Origin: Tropicibacter naphthalenivorans
GTDB taxonomy: Bacteria; Pseudomonadota; Alphaproteobacteria; Rhodobacterales; Rhodobacteraceae
Assembly (NCBI RefSeq): GCF_900176475.1
Contig: NZ_FWXX01000002.1
Span: 62,001 to 126,000 of the forward strand
Direction of reading: 5' to 3'
DNA: 64,000 bases
The notes below the pieces were generated by a model. That model did no database searches. It had not been told where the DNA came from and saw nothing but the letters and a program-made list of their open reading frames with translations. Below are positions 41,452-49,997 of the stretch, one piece after another; position 1 is the stretch's first letter, and every line of letters begins with the position of its first letter. The position numbers and the translations under genes are program-made.

Positions 41452-42318
41452 ATGCGATATCACAGTCCAACGACCTTTACGGACGCCAGCGGGATCGCCG
41501 CTGCGGCCTCTGGTGTGACGCGGTTTCTGGCGGGCGGCACCGACGTGCTGGTGCAGATGCGCGCCGGGATGGTGGTGCCTGACGACCTGATCGACCTCAA
41601 GAAAATCGACGGCGTGAGCGAGATTTCCCAGACGGCAGAGGGCGGCTGGCGCATTGGCGTGGCTGTGCCGGGCATCGCTTTGGGCGCGCACACGGGTCTC
41701 AAGGCCGATTGGCCCGGCGTCGTCGAAGGCATGGAGCTGGTGGGCTCGACCCAGGTGCAGGGCCGCGCGACCTTGGCGGGCAACCTGTGCAACGGCTCTC
41801 CGGCGGCGGATTCGGTCCCCGGTCTGGTGGCGGCGGGCGCGATGGTCGAGGTGACCGGCCCCGATGGCACGCGCACCGTTCCGGTCGAGGATATTCCCGC
41901 CGGTCCCGGCAAGACGACGCTGGCCAAGGGCGAGCTGATCTCGGCGATCCTGCTGCCGCCGCGCGGGGATGCTGCGGGCGACGCTTATCTGCGGTTCATC
42001 CCGCGCACGGAAATGGACATCGCCGTGGTCGGCGCAGCGGTCAGCCTGCGTCTGGATGGCGAGACGATCTCAGAGGCGCGCGTGGCGCTTGGGGCGGTGG
42101 CCCCAACGGTGGTGCTTGTCCCCGAAGCGGCCGAGGCCATCATCGGCACCCCGCTGGACGACGCCGCGATCGAGGCGCTGGTCAAGGCCGCCCAGGGCGC
42201 TGCCAAACCGATCAGCGACAAACGCGGCACCGCCGAGTTCCGCACCGAAATCGCCGGCGTTCTGGCCAAACGCGCCGCGAAAATCGCCTATGCCCGCGCC
42301 AAGGGAGAGCACGCATGA
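41452..42318 (+). CDS. Molybdenum hydroxylase FAD-binding medium subunit
   Basis: A 288-residue FAD subunit of a xanthine dehydrogenase/CO dehydrogenase-type enzyme. The ATG at 41452 follows GGGAGG. FAD motifs are FLAGGTDVLVQMRAGMVVPDDLIDLKKI (the AGGTD pyrophosphate loop) and QVQGRATLAGNLCNGSPAADSVPGL (the TxGGNxxxxSPxxD-type second loop, here LAGNLCNGSPAAD). The C-terminal CO_deh_flav_C domain includes FIPRTEMDIAVVGAAVSLRLD. It passes electrons from the 2Fe-2S subunit to an external acceptor. The stop overlaps the start of the small subunit (ATGA). Confidence 0.93.
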   Translation: MRYHSPTTFTDASGIAAAASGVTRFLAGGTDVLVQMRAGMVVPDDLIDLKKIDGVSEISQTAEGGWRIGVAVPGIALGAHTGLKADWPGVVEGMELVGSTQVQGRATLAGNLCNGSPAADSVPGLVAAGAMVEVTGPDGTRTVPVEDIPAGPGKTTLAKGELISAILLPPRGDAAGDAYLRFIPRTEMDIAVVGAAVSLRLDGETISEARVALGAVAPTVVLVPEAAEAIIGTPLDDAAIEALVKAAQGAAKPISDKRGTAEFRTEIAGVLAKRAAKIAYARAKGEHA

Positions 42319-42797
42319 CCAAGATCCACGTCCAAACCACCGTTAATGGGGATGCGGTCGAATTCCTCGCCGATCCGCGTGAAACCTTGCTGGATTGCCT
42401 GCGCGATCACGTTGGCCTGACCGGTTCCAAAGAGGGCTGCGGCACCGGCGATTGCGGCGCGTGTTCCGTCGAACTCGACGGCACCTTGGTGTGTTCGTGC
42501 CTCGTGCTGGGCGTCGAGGCGGACGGCAAAAGCGTTGAAACCATCGAAGGCATGGCGGACGGCAACAGCCTGCACCCGCTGCAACGCAAATTCATCGAAC
42601 ACGCGGCCTTGCAGTGCGGGTTCTGCACGCCGGGCATTCTGGTCGCGGCGCGCAAGCTGCTGGAGGTCAACCCCAACCCGACCGAGGAAGAAACCCGTTA
42701 CTGGCTGGCCGGGAACCTGTGCCGCTGCACCGGCTATGACAAGATCATCCGCGCCGTGATGGACGCGGCGGCGGAACTGCGCGGGGAGGCGGCGTAA
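42315..42797 (+). CDS. Molybdenum hydroxylase 2Fe-2S small subunit
   Basis: A 160-residue subunit with two [2Fe-2S] clusters. The plant-ferredoxin-like cluster uses C42, C47, C50 and C62 (GCGTGDCGACSVELDGTLVCSC). The second, in the helical domain, uses C101, C104, C136 and C138 (QCGFCTPGIL and NLCRCTGYDKI). All eight cysteines are present. Length is standard for the family. It links the molybdenum site of the large subunit to the FAD of the medium subunit. Its TAA overlaps the ATG of the large subunit gene (TAATG). Confidence 0.96.
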   Translation: MTKIHVQTTVNGDAVEFLADPRETLLDCLRDHVGLTGSKEGCGTGDCGACSVELDGTLVCSCLVLGVEADGKSVETIEGMADGNSLHPLQRKFIEHAALQCGFCTPGILVAARKLLEVNPNPTEEETRYWLAGNLCRCTGYDKIIRAVMDAAAELRGEAA

Positions 42798-45034
42798 TGG
42801 CCAAGGATGGATTGACCGAATTCAAACTGGTTGGCACGCGGCCCGACCGCCCCGATGGCCTTGACAAGGTCACGGGGCGCGCGCGCTATGGCGCGGATTT
42901 CGCGCTGCCGGGGATGCTGCACGCGGCCGTGGTCCGCTCGCCCCATGCGCACGCGCGGATCGTGTCGATTGACACAGCTCGGGCCGAGGCGCTGGACGGC
43001 GTCAAGGCCATCGTCACCCGTGCGGATTTTCCCACCGGGCTGACGGGCGAGGATTGGAACCTTCAGGAAAACACCATCGCCGGGGACAAGGCCTTGTACG
43101 ATGGGCACGCGGTGGCCGCCGTCGCTGCCACGTCCAAACTGATCGCCGAAGAGGCGGCGCGCCTGATCGACGTCACCTACGAGGTGCTGCCGCATGTGAT
43201 CGACGTGGATGACGCCATGGCGGACGGTGCCCCGGTGATCCGCGAGGGGGCCGCCGATCCCACCGTCCCCGAAGGCTTGCACCCCAATGTGGTCAAATAC
43301 ATGGAGTTCGGGCGCGGCGACGTCGACGCAGGATTCTCCGAGGCCGATCTGGTCATGGAAAAGACCTACAAGACCGAGGCCACCCACCAAGGCTATATCG
43401 AACCGCACGCCTGCGTCGGCCAGATGGGCAGCGACGACAAGGGCGAGATGTGGGTCTGCACCCAAGGCCAGTGGTTCATCCGCAAGATGTGCACCGCCGT
43501 TCTGGGCATCGAAGCCAGCCAGCTGCGCGTCACCCCGTCCGAGATCGGCGGCGGCTTTGGCGGCAAGACCACGATCTTTATGGAGCCTTTGAGCCTTGCC
43601 CTGTCGAAAAAGGCGGGCGGCAAGCCGGTCAAGATCGTCATGTCCCGGTCCGAAGTGCTGCGCGCCACGGGACCAACGGCCAGCGCGTCGATGGACGTCA
43701 AGATCGGCATGAAGTCGGACGGCACCATCACCGCCGCCCGCGCCGAGTTTCGGATGCAAGGCGGCGCGTTCCCCGGTGCGCCCGTCGATATGGCCCTGTA
43801 CTGCTGCTTTGCGGGCTACAAATTGGCGAACGTCCAGCACATCGGCTATGACGTGCTGGCCAACCGCCCCAAATGCGCCGCCTACCGCGCGCCGGGCTCG
43901 CCCATGGGGGCCTTTGCGGTGGAAAGCCTCGTGGATGAGATGTGCCGCGCACTGGCGCTCGACCCGGTCGAGGTGCGGCTCAAGAATGGCGTTGTGACCG
44001 GCGATCAGGCCTCTTACGGGCCGAAATTCGGCTCGATTGGCCTGAAAGAGGTGCTGGAGGCGGTCAAGGATCATCCCCAGCTCAGCGCGCCTTTGGCCGA
44101 GAACCAGGGGCGCGGCTTTGCGGTGGGCTATTGGTTCAACCACAATGGCGAAACCTCGGTCAGCATGGCGATTGGCGAAGACGGCACGGCGCAAGTGTCG
44201 GTCGGCACGCCCGACATTGGCGGCAGCCGCGCGTCCGTGGCCCTCATGGTCGCGGAAACGCTTGGCATCCCCTATGAGGACGTGCGCGTCAACGTGGTGG
44301 AAACCGGTGCTTTGGGCGTCAACGAGCCGACCCATGGGTCACGCGCCACCTTTGCCACCGGCAAGGCCGCGGTCGAGGCCACCCAAGGCGCGATCAAGGA
44401 AATGTGCCGCCGGGCCGCCGCTGACTGGGGCATCGAGGCCGAGGCGGTGGAATGGGCCGATGGGGCCGCGCAGCCCGCAGGCCCGAATGCGGGCAAGTTT
44501 CCCCCCATGACCATCAAGGAAATCGCCGCCAAGATGGGCAGCACAGGCGGGCCGATCTCGGGCCACCACGAATCCGTGCCGGACGGCGTCGGCGCAAGCT
44601 TTGGCGCGCATGTGGTGGACCTAGAGGTCGATCCTGAAACGGGCCGCGTAACGATCCTGCGCTACCTTGTCGTGCAGGACGCGGGCCGCGCGATCCACCC
44701 GTCCTACGTCGAGGGCCAGTATCAGGGCGGCGCGGCGCAGGGCATCGGCTGGGCGCTGAACGAAGAGTACGTCTATGACGACAAGGGACGGCTGGCGAAC
44801 CCGGTGTTCTTGGACTACCGCGTGCCGGTGGCTTCGGACCTGCCGATGATCGACACGGTGATCGTCGAAGTCCCGAACCCCGGCCACCCGTTTGGCGTGC
44901 GCGGCGTCGGCGAGACGGGGATCACCCCGCCGCTGCCCGCCATCGCCAACGCCATTGAGGACGCGGTGGGCGTGCGCATGACCCATCTGCCGATCAACCC
45001 GCCGAAACTGCTGGCGGCGCTCAAGGCGCGGTGA
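42797..45034 (+). CDS. Molybdenum hydroxylase catalytic large subunit (molybdopterin-cytosine-type)
   Basis: A 745-residue subunit of the xanthine dehydrogenase/CO dehydrogenase family. The N-terminal a/b hammerhead (GLDKVTGRARYGADFALPGMLHAAVVRSPHAHARI) is followed by molybdenum-cofactor-binding domains with EIGGGFGGKTTIFMEP, YIEPHACVGQ and ATFATGKAAVEA. The substrate-site loop reads AAYRAPGSPMGAFAVES (about residue 360) and lacks the AYRCSFR loop of form I CO dehydrogenase, so CO is not the substrate. The catalytic Glu is in GVGETGI (about residue 705). Similar sequences act on N-heterocycles or aromatic acyl-CoA compounds, and the true substrate is unknown. A MoaD-like gene follows. Confidence 0.92.
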   Translation: MAKDGLTEFKLVGTRPDRPDGLDKVTGRARYGADFALPGMLHAAVVRSPHAHARIVSIDTARAEALDGVKAIVTRADFPTGLTGEDWNLQENTIAGDKALYDGHAVAAVAATSKLIAEEAARLIDVTYEVLPHVIDVDDAMADGAPVIREGAADPTVPEGLHPNVVKYMEFGRGDVDAGFSEADLVMEKTYKTEATHQGYIEPHACVGQMGSDDKGEMWVCTQGQWFIRKMCTAVLGIEASQLRVTPSEIGGGFGGKTTIFMEPLSLALSKKAGGKPVKIVMSRSEVLRATGPTASASMDVKIGMKSDGTITAARAEFRMQGGAFPGAPVDMALYCCFAGYKLANVQHIGYDVLANRPKCAAYRAPGSPMGAFAVESLVDEMCRALALDPVEVRLKNGVVTGDQASYGPKFGSIGLKEVLEAVKDHPQLSAPLAENQGRGFAVGYWFNHNGETSVSMAIGEDGTAQVSVGTPDIGGSRASVALMVAETLGIPYEDVRVNVVETGALGVNEPTHGSRATFATGKAAVEATQGAIKEMCRRAAADWGIEAEAVEWADGAAQPAGPNAGKFPPMTIKEIAAKMGSTGGPISGHHESVPDGVGASFGAHVVDLEVDPETGRVTILRYLVVQDAGRAIHPSYVEGQYQGGAAQGIGWALNEEYVYDDKGRLANPVFLDYRVPVASDLPMIDTVIVEVPNPGHPFGVRGVGETGITPPLPAIANAIEDAVGVRMTHLPINPPKLLAALKAR

Positions 45035-45276
45035 TGGTCACGGTCCACCTGTGGTCGGGCCTGCGCCGTCTGACCGATGGAGCAGAGACGGTGGAGGTCG
45101 AGGCCAACACTGTCGGGGCCATGCTGGACGCGCTGGCGCAGGCCCATCCGGGGGTGAAGCCTGTGCTGGATGCGGGCGTGTCGGTGGTGATCGACGGGCA
45201 GATGGTCCCGTCGCGCCACGCCCCCGTCGCGCCGGGTCAGGAAATCTATTTGATGCAACGACTCAAGGGCGGGTGA
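45034..45276 (+). CDS. MoaD/ThiS-like sulfur-carrier protein
   Basis: An 80-residue ubiquitin-fold protein ending in GG after MQRLK (…QEIYLMQRLKGG), the Gly-Gly tail needed for thiocarboxylate formation. The earlier part VTVHLWSGLRRLTDGAETVEVEANTVGAMLDALAQAHPGVKPVL and VSVVIDGQMV fits MoaD/ThiS. The ATG at 45034 shares one base with the large-subunit stop; a GTG at 45031 is an equally possible start. Its coupling to the hydroxylase suggests that it supplies sulfur for cofactor assembly or sulfido-ligand insertion for this enzyme. That role is inferred. Confidence 0.85.
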   Translation: MVTVHLWSGLRRLTDGAETVEVEANTVGAMLDALAQAHPGVKPVLDAGVSVVIDGQMVPSRHAPVAPGQEIYLMQRLKGG

Positions 45277-45459
45277 CGGGCCATCCGCCGAACCGCCTTG
45301 CGTAAACGCACCAGCGCCCACCATGGCGCGCCGGCAACAGGCGGCGGAACGCATCTCCAGCGCCGTTATTGAGCTGAGCGCCTCTGCCAGCGAGGAAAGC
45401 GCCGCGCCACCGGCCAGTTCGGTCGCCGGGCGGCGCTGCACTCCGGGGCGGTGACCCTT

Positions 45460-45973
45460 TGACCTGCCCCGGCGAAATTCCTCGCCGTGATGTAGCGTCT
45501 GCGCCAACTCTGAAGGAGCAGACACATGCAAAAGAGCCGTTTCACCGGTTAAGAGGACCGTGGCCCCGTACCAGATTATCGGGATGATCAAAAAGCAAGA
45601 GGCCGCCAGACCGCCATTGGTCCGAGCGACAATGGTGGCGGCTCTGAGTTCACCAGTCGGGCCATCCTGAAATGGGCCGACGAGAACGAGCCGCCGTGGT
45701 GCTACATCGATCCGGGCGAGGCTCAGCAGGATGCGTTCATAGAGAGTTTCAACGGCAACCTGCGGGACGAGCTGCTTAACGAAGAGATCTTCGATAGCCT
45801 CGACGATACTCGCAGGAAGCTGTCCCCCTGGCGTTACGACTACAACACGGTGAGGCCGCATTTGTCCCTAGCCATTCAGACGCCGCAGCAAGCGCGCCGG
45901 ACGGGGAACCAAAATGCCTAAATCCAACCTCAAGACTCTCGTCATGAATGACGGATCCGCAGGGGGCAGGTTA
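45460..45973 (+). mobile_element. Decayed IS3-family insertion sequence
   Basis: A 514-base remnant. Left end TGACCTGCCCC (45460-45470) and right end GGGGCAGGTTA (45963-45973) are imperfect inverted repeats of the type seen in IS3-family elements. CTT flanks both ends, a possible 3-base target duplication. Inside are a remnant of the first transposase frame and a piece of the second, with most of a normal 1.2-kb element deleted. Between the sulfur-carrier gene and the left end (45277-45459) I find no supportable gene; a 43-codon frame on the plus strand is not family-like. Confidence 0.85.
45526..45921 (+). pseudogene. IS3-family transposase remnant
   Basis: It starts MQKSRFTG, the usual beginning of the IS3 OrfA HTH protein, and hits a stop after eight codons. 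[12 protein letters not shown] in a different frame continues the OrfA helix. After a deletion the C-terminal OrfB part follows from about 45619: [17 protein letters not shown] (catalytic Asp and DDE context), then [18 protein letters not shown] with the catalytic Glu, and [19 protein letters not shown]. The first catalytic Asp of the DDE triad and most of OrfB are missing, so it cannot transpose on its own. Confidence 0.9.
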
Positions 45974-47271
45974 CTTGGCATCTCCAATTTCGATCAGTTT
46001 GATCGTGCTGTATTTCTTAAGGTCCGCTGATGAGCGGCCGTGGTTCTTGGGCACGCGCCACATTGTTTCGAGCGCGTCATTCACTTCATCGAACGAGATT
46101 TCATCTACCGCGATGTCATCCAGAACCTCAGGGCAGAAGCTCAGCGCGAAACGAAATTTGGAGCGATGGTCTTCGTTTAAGCGATCTTCGACAGGCTTGG
46201 ATCGTATATCGGGGTCGATGCGCATGCGCTTCTTCGGTGTGTCGAAGGGAGCCACATAGCCGAAGCTAATGAGTTTAAAATGAAGCACAATTGCCTCTCG
46301 CAGCGTGATTCCGCGCTTTTTTTCGAGCGCCGCGCGCGTTTCGTCGGTCAAAAGCTTCCGATTAATATGGATCTTCGGCGGCCTGGCGAGGATACGGGCG
46401 TCTTGCCACTGCTGCGCGCTGCATCCATCAGGCGCGTCGAGATCGGCGGGAATGACCAGTGGTGTCGACGATGGATCCTCCGTCAGATCTGCCTGACTGT
46501 CTTTCGACACAGGGGCTGCGCGTGCTTTCTCGAATGACGACTCTTCCAACTGGACGCGGTGTGTCAGGGGCTCTGGAGCTGTGGCAATGGGCCCATCGGC
46601 GGAAGGCACGACCTAGTTCTGCGCGACGCTCGTCGCAGCGAAAGAAGCGGGTGCCACCGAGCTAGCCTGTGGCGAAGTCAAGGTCGCGGGACGGTGGTGT
46701 GTAACGTCCGTGGAGATTGCCCGCTGGAAGACGCGCGTGGGCTGCTCGTAGAGGCCCTGTTGCCGCTTGTGACGTTCCGTGCTGATATCCAGCAGGACCT
46801 TGGTCGCCTCGTAGGCGAGGCGCGACCAGTCCTCACAGTCCTATGCTATGGAGAGGCCCAATTGGCTGGCGACGTGGCGAAGTGGCGCCCGTGCTCGAAC
46901 GCTTCGATTTTGAAGCGCGCGAGGCTTTCCAGCATCTGAACCTGTGTCTCGGGCGCAATCGCCATCGTCATCTCCGCATTCGCGGCGAAGACAAGGCCGC
47001 TCATCTCGGTGAGGCGGCGGGCCAGTATTTTCGCGTTGTAAGGGAGATTGGTTCGTAGCGAAAAACACAGGAGCAACTTTGACGATGGGGTCCGGATGTT
47101 CCCTGTGTCACCAGCACCGGCTCTCACCGCGGCACGACGGAACGCGGACGGGATCCGGCGTCGCCAATGATAGCCATTTCGGCGGATCTCGAGGTGAGGG
47201 GGGAAGCTCCGAGGGCCCTCCTGTGCACACGTTGTGCACCGCCGAGTGCACACGTTAGTGCACCTCGTCAT
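45974..47271 (-). pseudogene. Tyrosine integrase pseudogene next to tRNA-Asn
   Basis: Read from 47271 downward, the N-terminal part has IRRNGYHWRRRIPSAF and FSLRTNLPYNAKILARRLTEMSGLVF, then ESLARFKIEAFEHGR, the DUF6538-type start of phage-like integrases. A frameshift near 46840-46890 moves it into another frame (DWSRLAYEATKVLLDISTERHK), which has an in-frame TAG at 46615-46613. A long stretch with PPKIHINRKL and SFDEVNDALETMWRVPKNHGRSS follows, the core-binding region. It ends at GDAK where the IS remnant begins, so the catalytic C-terminus with the R..H-R..Y residues is absent. It is non-functional. Confidence 0.88.
47223..47264. repeat. Two tandem GTGCAC-ACGTT-GTGCAC units
   Basis: GTGCACACGTTGTGCACC (47223-47240) and GTGCACACGTTAGTGCACC (47246-47264) are 23 bases apart. 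Each is itself a dyad with GTGCAC arms. They lie at the 5' end of the integrase pseudogene, 65 bases from the tRNA 3' end, where arm-type integrase sites or repressor operators would be expected. Confidence 0.65.
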
Positions 47272-47328
47272 CGAGCCTCATTTACCAGTATCGAAAAACT
47301 CTGCCTTATCAGCAGGTTGTGAGTATAA

Positions 47329-47403
47329 TGGCTCCGGCGGTAGGGATCGAACCTACGACCAATTGATTAACAGTCAACTGCTCTACCGCTGAGCTACGCC
47401 GGA
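47329..47403 (-). tRNA. tRNA-Asn (GTT), copy 1
   Basis: A 75-base cloverleaf including an encoded CCA. The acceptor stem TCCGGCG pairs with CGCCGGA, the anticodon loop holds GTT (in CTGTTAA), and the T-arm has GGTTCGATCCC. It is identical over all 75 bases to the copy 49 bases upstream. Its 3' end abuts the integrase region, so it is the probable integration site of the decayed element. Confidence 0.95.
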
Positions 47404-47452
47404 ATGCCTCTTCACCTTGCTGACCACGCATTCCCCGGTGAAGGGGGGAAGG

Positions 47453-47527
47453 TGGCTCCGGCGGTAGGGATCGAACCTACGACCAATTGATTAACAGTCA
47501 ACTGCTCTACCGCTGAGCTACGCCGGA
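47453..47527 (-). tRNA. tRNA-Asn (GTT), copy 2
   Basis: Identical to copy 1, with CCA encoded, and transcribed first from the promoter just upstream. The 49 bases between the copies are unrelated to either flank. Perfect identity suggests recent duplication or gene conversion. Confidence 0.95.
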
Positions 47528-47538
47528 ATATGTGGGGC

Positions 47539-47567
47539 GGTATAGCGATGTCGATTTCAGCCGACAA
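47539..47567 (-). promoter_or_regulatory. Promoter of the tRNA-Asn pair
   Basis: On the minus strand TTGTCG (47567-47562), a 17-base spacer and TATACC (47544-47539), ending 12 bases before the first tRNA. It fits a strong stable-RNA promoter serving both copies. Confidence 0.65.
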
Positions 47568-47597
47568 GAGGGGAAAGGCGTTTTTTTGACCTCAATT

Positions 47598-48515
47598 TCA
47601 TTTTTCCTCGACCAGATGAAACCGCGCGTCGCTGCGCAGCGGGCCGATGGGGGAAACGAGGTTTTCCTCAGTCAAGGCAATGAGATGCGCGAGGACGTTG
47701 CGGCTGGCGGCGGGCAGCAGGGCACTGGGGGTGCCGGTGTAGATTTTCCCCGCCAGCCCGGCGGGCGTGTCGGCGCCAAGGCGCAGCGTTTCGAGAATCT
47801 CGGCCTCGCGCCCTTGGCGGTGGGTCAGCAGGGTCTTGAGCCGTTCGGCAGGCTCGGTCACCGGCGCGCCGTGGCCTGCGTGAAAGACCGACCAATCAAA
47901 GCTTTGCAGTCGGCGCAAGGACGCCATGAAGGCGCTGAGATCGCCATCGGGGGGCGACACCAGCGACGTCGCCCAGCCCATCACCAGATCGCCGGAAAAC
48001 AACACATTCCCCCAGGCAAAGGCCAAGTGCCCCGACATGTGTCCCGGCGTGTGCAGCGCTGTCACCTGCCAATCCGCGCCCGAGACGCAATCGCCATCGG
48101 CCAGCAAAACGTCGGGCGCAAACCCCAGATCAACGCCTTCGCCGCCGCCGACCAGCCCACTGTCCGCCAGTTCTTGCATCAGCGGGCTGCGTCCGGCGGT
48201 GGCCGGGCCAAAGCCATAGACCGGTGCGCCGGTGCGCCCGGCCAGAACGCGGGCCAAGGGCGAGTGGTCCAGATGCGCGTGGGTGACAAGGATATGACTG
48301 ATGCGCCCCGCGCCAGCCTCTAGAATGGCGCTTAGATGCGCGTCATCCAGCGGGCCGGGGTCGATCACCGCCACCTCGCTCTCTCCCAGCAGATAGGTGT
48401 TGGTGCCCCGATAGGTCATGGGCGAAGCGTTGGGCGCCAGCAGGCGGCGCAACCCTGGGGATAGCTGCTCGGCCACCCCGACGGCGGGCTGGAAATCGGG
48501 TTGCGGATCAATCAT
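47598..48515 (-). CDS. MBL-fold metallo-hydrolase, LACTB2-like
   Basis: A 305-residue metallo-beta-lactamase-fold enzyme. The metal motif is THAHLDHSPL (HxHxDH), with later LHTPGHMSGHL (His) and LFSGDLVMG (Asp) and the terminal HAGHGAP (His). The early TYRGTNTYLLGESEVAVIDPGP is typical of the RNase Z/LACTB2 hydrolase branch, and residues about 230-300 form the winged-helix tail of that branch. LACTB2 relatives are endoribonucleases or thioesterases; this member's substrate is not known. It is divergent from the EnvZ-like kinase with a 54-base gap. Confidence 0.88.
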   Translation of the reverse strand: MIDPQPDFQPAVGVAEQLSPGLRRLLAPNASPMTYRGTNTYLLGESEVAVIDPGPLDDAHLSAILEAGAGRISHILVTHAHLDHSPLARVLAGRTGAPVYGFGPATAGRSPLMQELADSGLVGGGEGVDLGFAPDVLLADGDCVSGADWQVTALHTPGHMSGHLAFAWGNVLFSGDLVMGWATSLVSPPDGDLSAFMASLRRLQSFDWSVFHAGHGAPVTEPAERLKTLLTHRQGREAEILETLRLGADTPAGLAGKIYTGTPSALLPAASRNVLAHLIALTEENLVSPIGPLRSDARFHLVEEK

Positions 48516-48569
48516 GGCGGCGGCCTTTTCTTAATGGTGCGCGGGGGCGCGTCAGGCTAGGCTTAGCGC

Positions 48570-49859
48570 ATGTCTTTCGAATGGCTCAAACAATATATGC
48601 CGCGCAGCCTGTACGGGCGGGCGGCGCTGATCCTGGTTCTGCCGGTGGTGACGCTGCAACTGGTGGTTTCTGTGGTCTTTATCCAGCGCCATTTCGAGGG
48701 CGTGACCGAACAGCTGACCCGCGAATTGTCGCGCGCGGTGAATCTGACCGTGTCCAGCCAGCCCGACCCGCTGTTGATGAACCGGCTGAACGTGCCCTTG
48801 GTGCCGATCCCAGAGGCCGCGCTGCCCGAGGCGAACTTTGTCCACTGGTACGATCTGTCGGGGCTGGTGGTGATCCGCGAGCTGTCTGAGACCGTCGAAG
48901 GGCTGGAACGGATTGAACTGCCCACGACCAAGATCATGCGGCTGTATATCCGTCATGAGGGCGTGTTGTACCTGTCAGAGGTGGACCGGCGGCGCGCCTC
49001 TGCGGCCAGTCCGCACCAGCTTTTGGTCAATATGCTGTTCTTTGGCGTCCTGATGACGTTGATTGCCTATCTGTACCTGCGCAACCAGCTGCGGCCCATC
49101 ACCCGTCTGGCCCATGCCGCCGAAGCCTTTGGCCGTGGTCGGACAGAGGCCTACTCGCCCTCTGGTGCAATCGAGGTGCGCGCGGCGGGGCATGCCTTTT
49201 TGGACATGCGCGCGCGGATTGAACGGCACATCGAACAGCGGACCATGATGCTGTCGGGGGTCAGCCACGATCTGCGCACGCCAATCACGCGGTTGCGGCT
49301 GGGGCTGTCGCTGCTGGATGACGAAGACCGCGAGCCCTTGGAAAAGGATGTCGAGGAAATGCAGCGGCTGATCGATGCTTTCCTTGATTTCGCGCGAGGA
49401 GAAGCCGAAACGGCTGTGGCCGAACCTACCGATCCCGTCGCCCTGGTCCAGGAGATCGTGGGCGATGCGCAGCGCGCGGGCCAAGCGGTCAAGCTGGGTG
49501 AGATCACCGGCCAGGCCACCGTAGGCCTGCGCCCGCGCGCCCTGCGCCGGGCCATCGAAAACCTGATCGGCAACGCGGTGCGCTATGGCAATCACGCGGT
49601 GGTGTCGGTGACGCTGACGGAACGGTCCTTGCGCATTCGGGTCGAGGATGACGGCCCCGGCATCCCCCCAGAGGATCGCGACAACGCGCTGCGGCCTTTC
49701 GTGCGGCTGGACCCGGCGCGCAATCAGGACCGGGGCTCTGGTGTTGGGCTGGGGCTGGCCATTGCCGCCGATATTGCGCGGGCGCATGGCGGCGTGCTGC
49801 GCCTTGGGAGCAGTGACAGCCTTGGTGGGCTGCGCGCCGATATCGTCATCGCGCTGTAA
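48570..49859 (+). CDS. EnvZ-like sensor histidine kinase
   Basis: A 429-residue kinase. Membrane helix one is at about residues 17-35, a periplasmic domain of about 115 residues contains SSQPDPLLMNRLNVPL, and helix two is at about 150-168. A HAMP domain (NQLRPITRLAHAAEAFGRGR) leads to the phospho-His box MLSGVSHDLRTPITRLRLGLSLL and a HATPase domain with NLIGNAVRYG, EDDGPGI and GSGVGLGLAIAADIARAHGG. This is the EnvZ layout. No response regulator lies beside it in this window, so its OmpR-type partner must be elsewhere. The start has only a weak ribosome site. Confidence 0.88.
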   Translation: MSFEWLKQYMPRSLYGRAALILVLPVVTLQLVVSVVFIQRHFEGVTEQLTRELSRAVNLTVSSQPDPLLMNRLNVPLVPIPEAALPEANFVHWYDLSGLVVIRELSETVEGLERIELPTTKIMRLYIRHEGVLYLSEVDRRRASAASPHQLLVNMLFFGVLMTLIAYLYLRNQLRPITRLAHAAEAFGRGRTEAYSPSGAIEVRAAGHAFLDMRARIERHIEQRTMMLSGVSHDLRTPITRLRLGLSLLDDEDREPLEKDVEEMQRLIDAFLDFARGEAETAVAEPTDPVALVQEIVGDAQRAGQAVKLGEITGQATVGLRPRALRRAIENLIGNAVRYGNHAVVSVTLTERSLRIRVEDDGPGIPPEDRDNALRPFVRLDPARNQDRGSGVGLGLAIAADIARAHGGVLRLGSSDSLGGLRADIVIAL

Positions 49860-49997
49860 AGCTACACGATCCGTTAAAATTCAACTGATAGGTCATGGTT
49901 TCGCCCAAGTGTGACCCCGCTTTCGGTCGCGCATCGGGGCGAGTTTCGGGGCAAGGCTGCCGCCGTGCAGCACCCCAACCCAAGCAGGAGCTGACCC

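Noticed and set aside
42797-45034. Carbon monoxide dehydrogenase large subunit (form I)
   Set aside because: The substrate loop reads AAYRAPG and lacks the AYRCSFR motif with the copper-binding Cys.
45277-45459. Gene fragment between the sulfur carrier and the IS remnant
   Set aside because: Short frames exist on both strands but none has a ribosome site or a recognisable motif, and joining the flanks does not restore the integrase.
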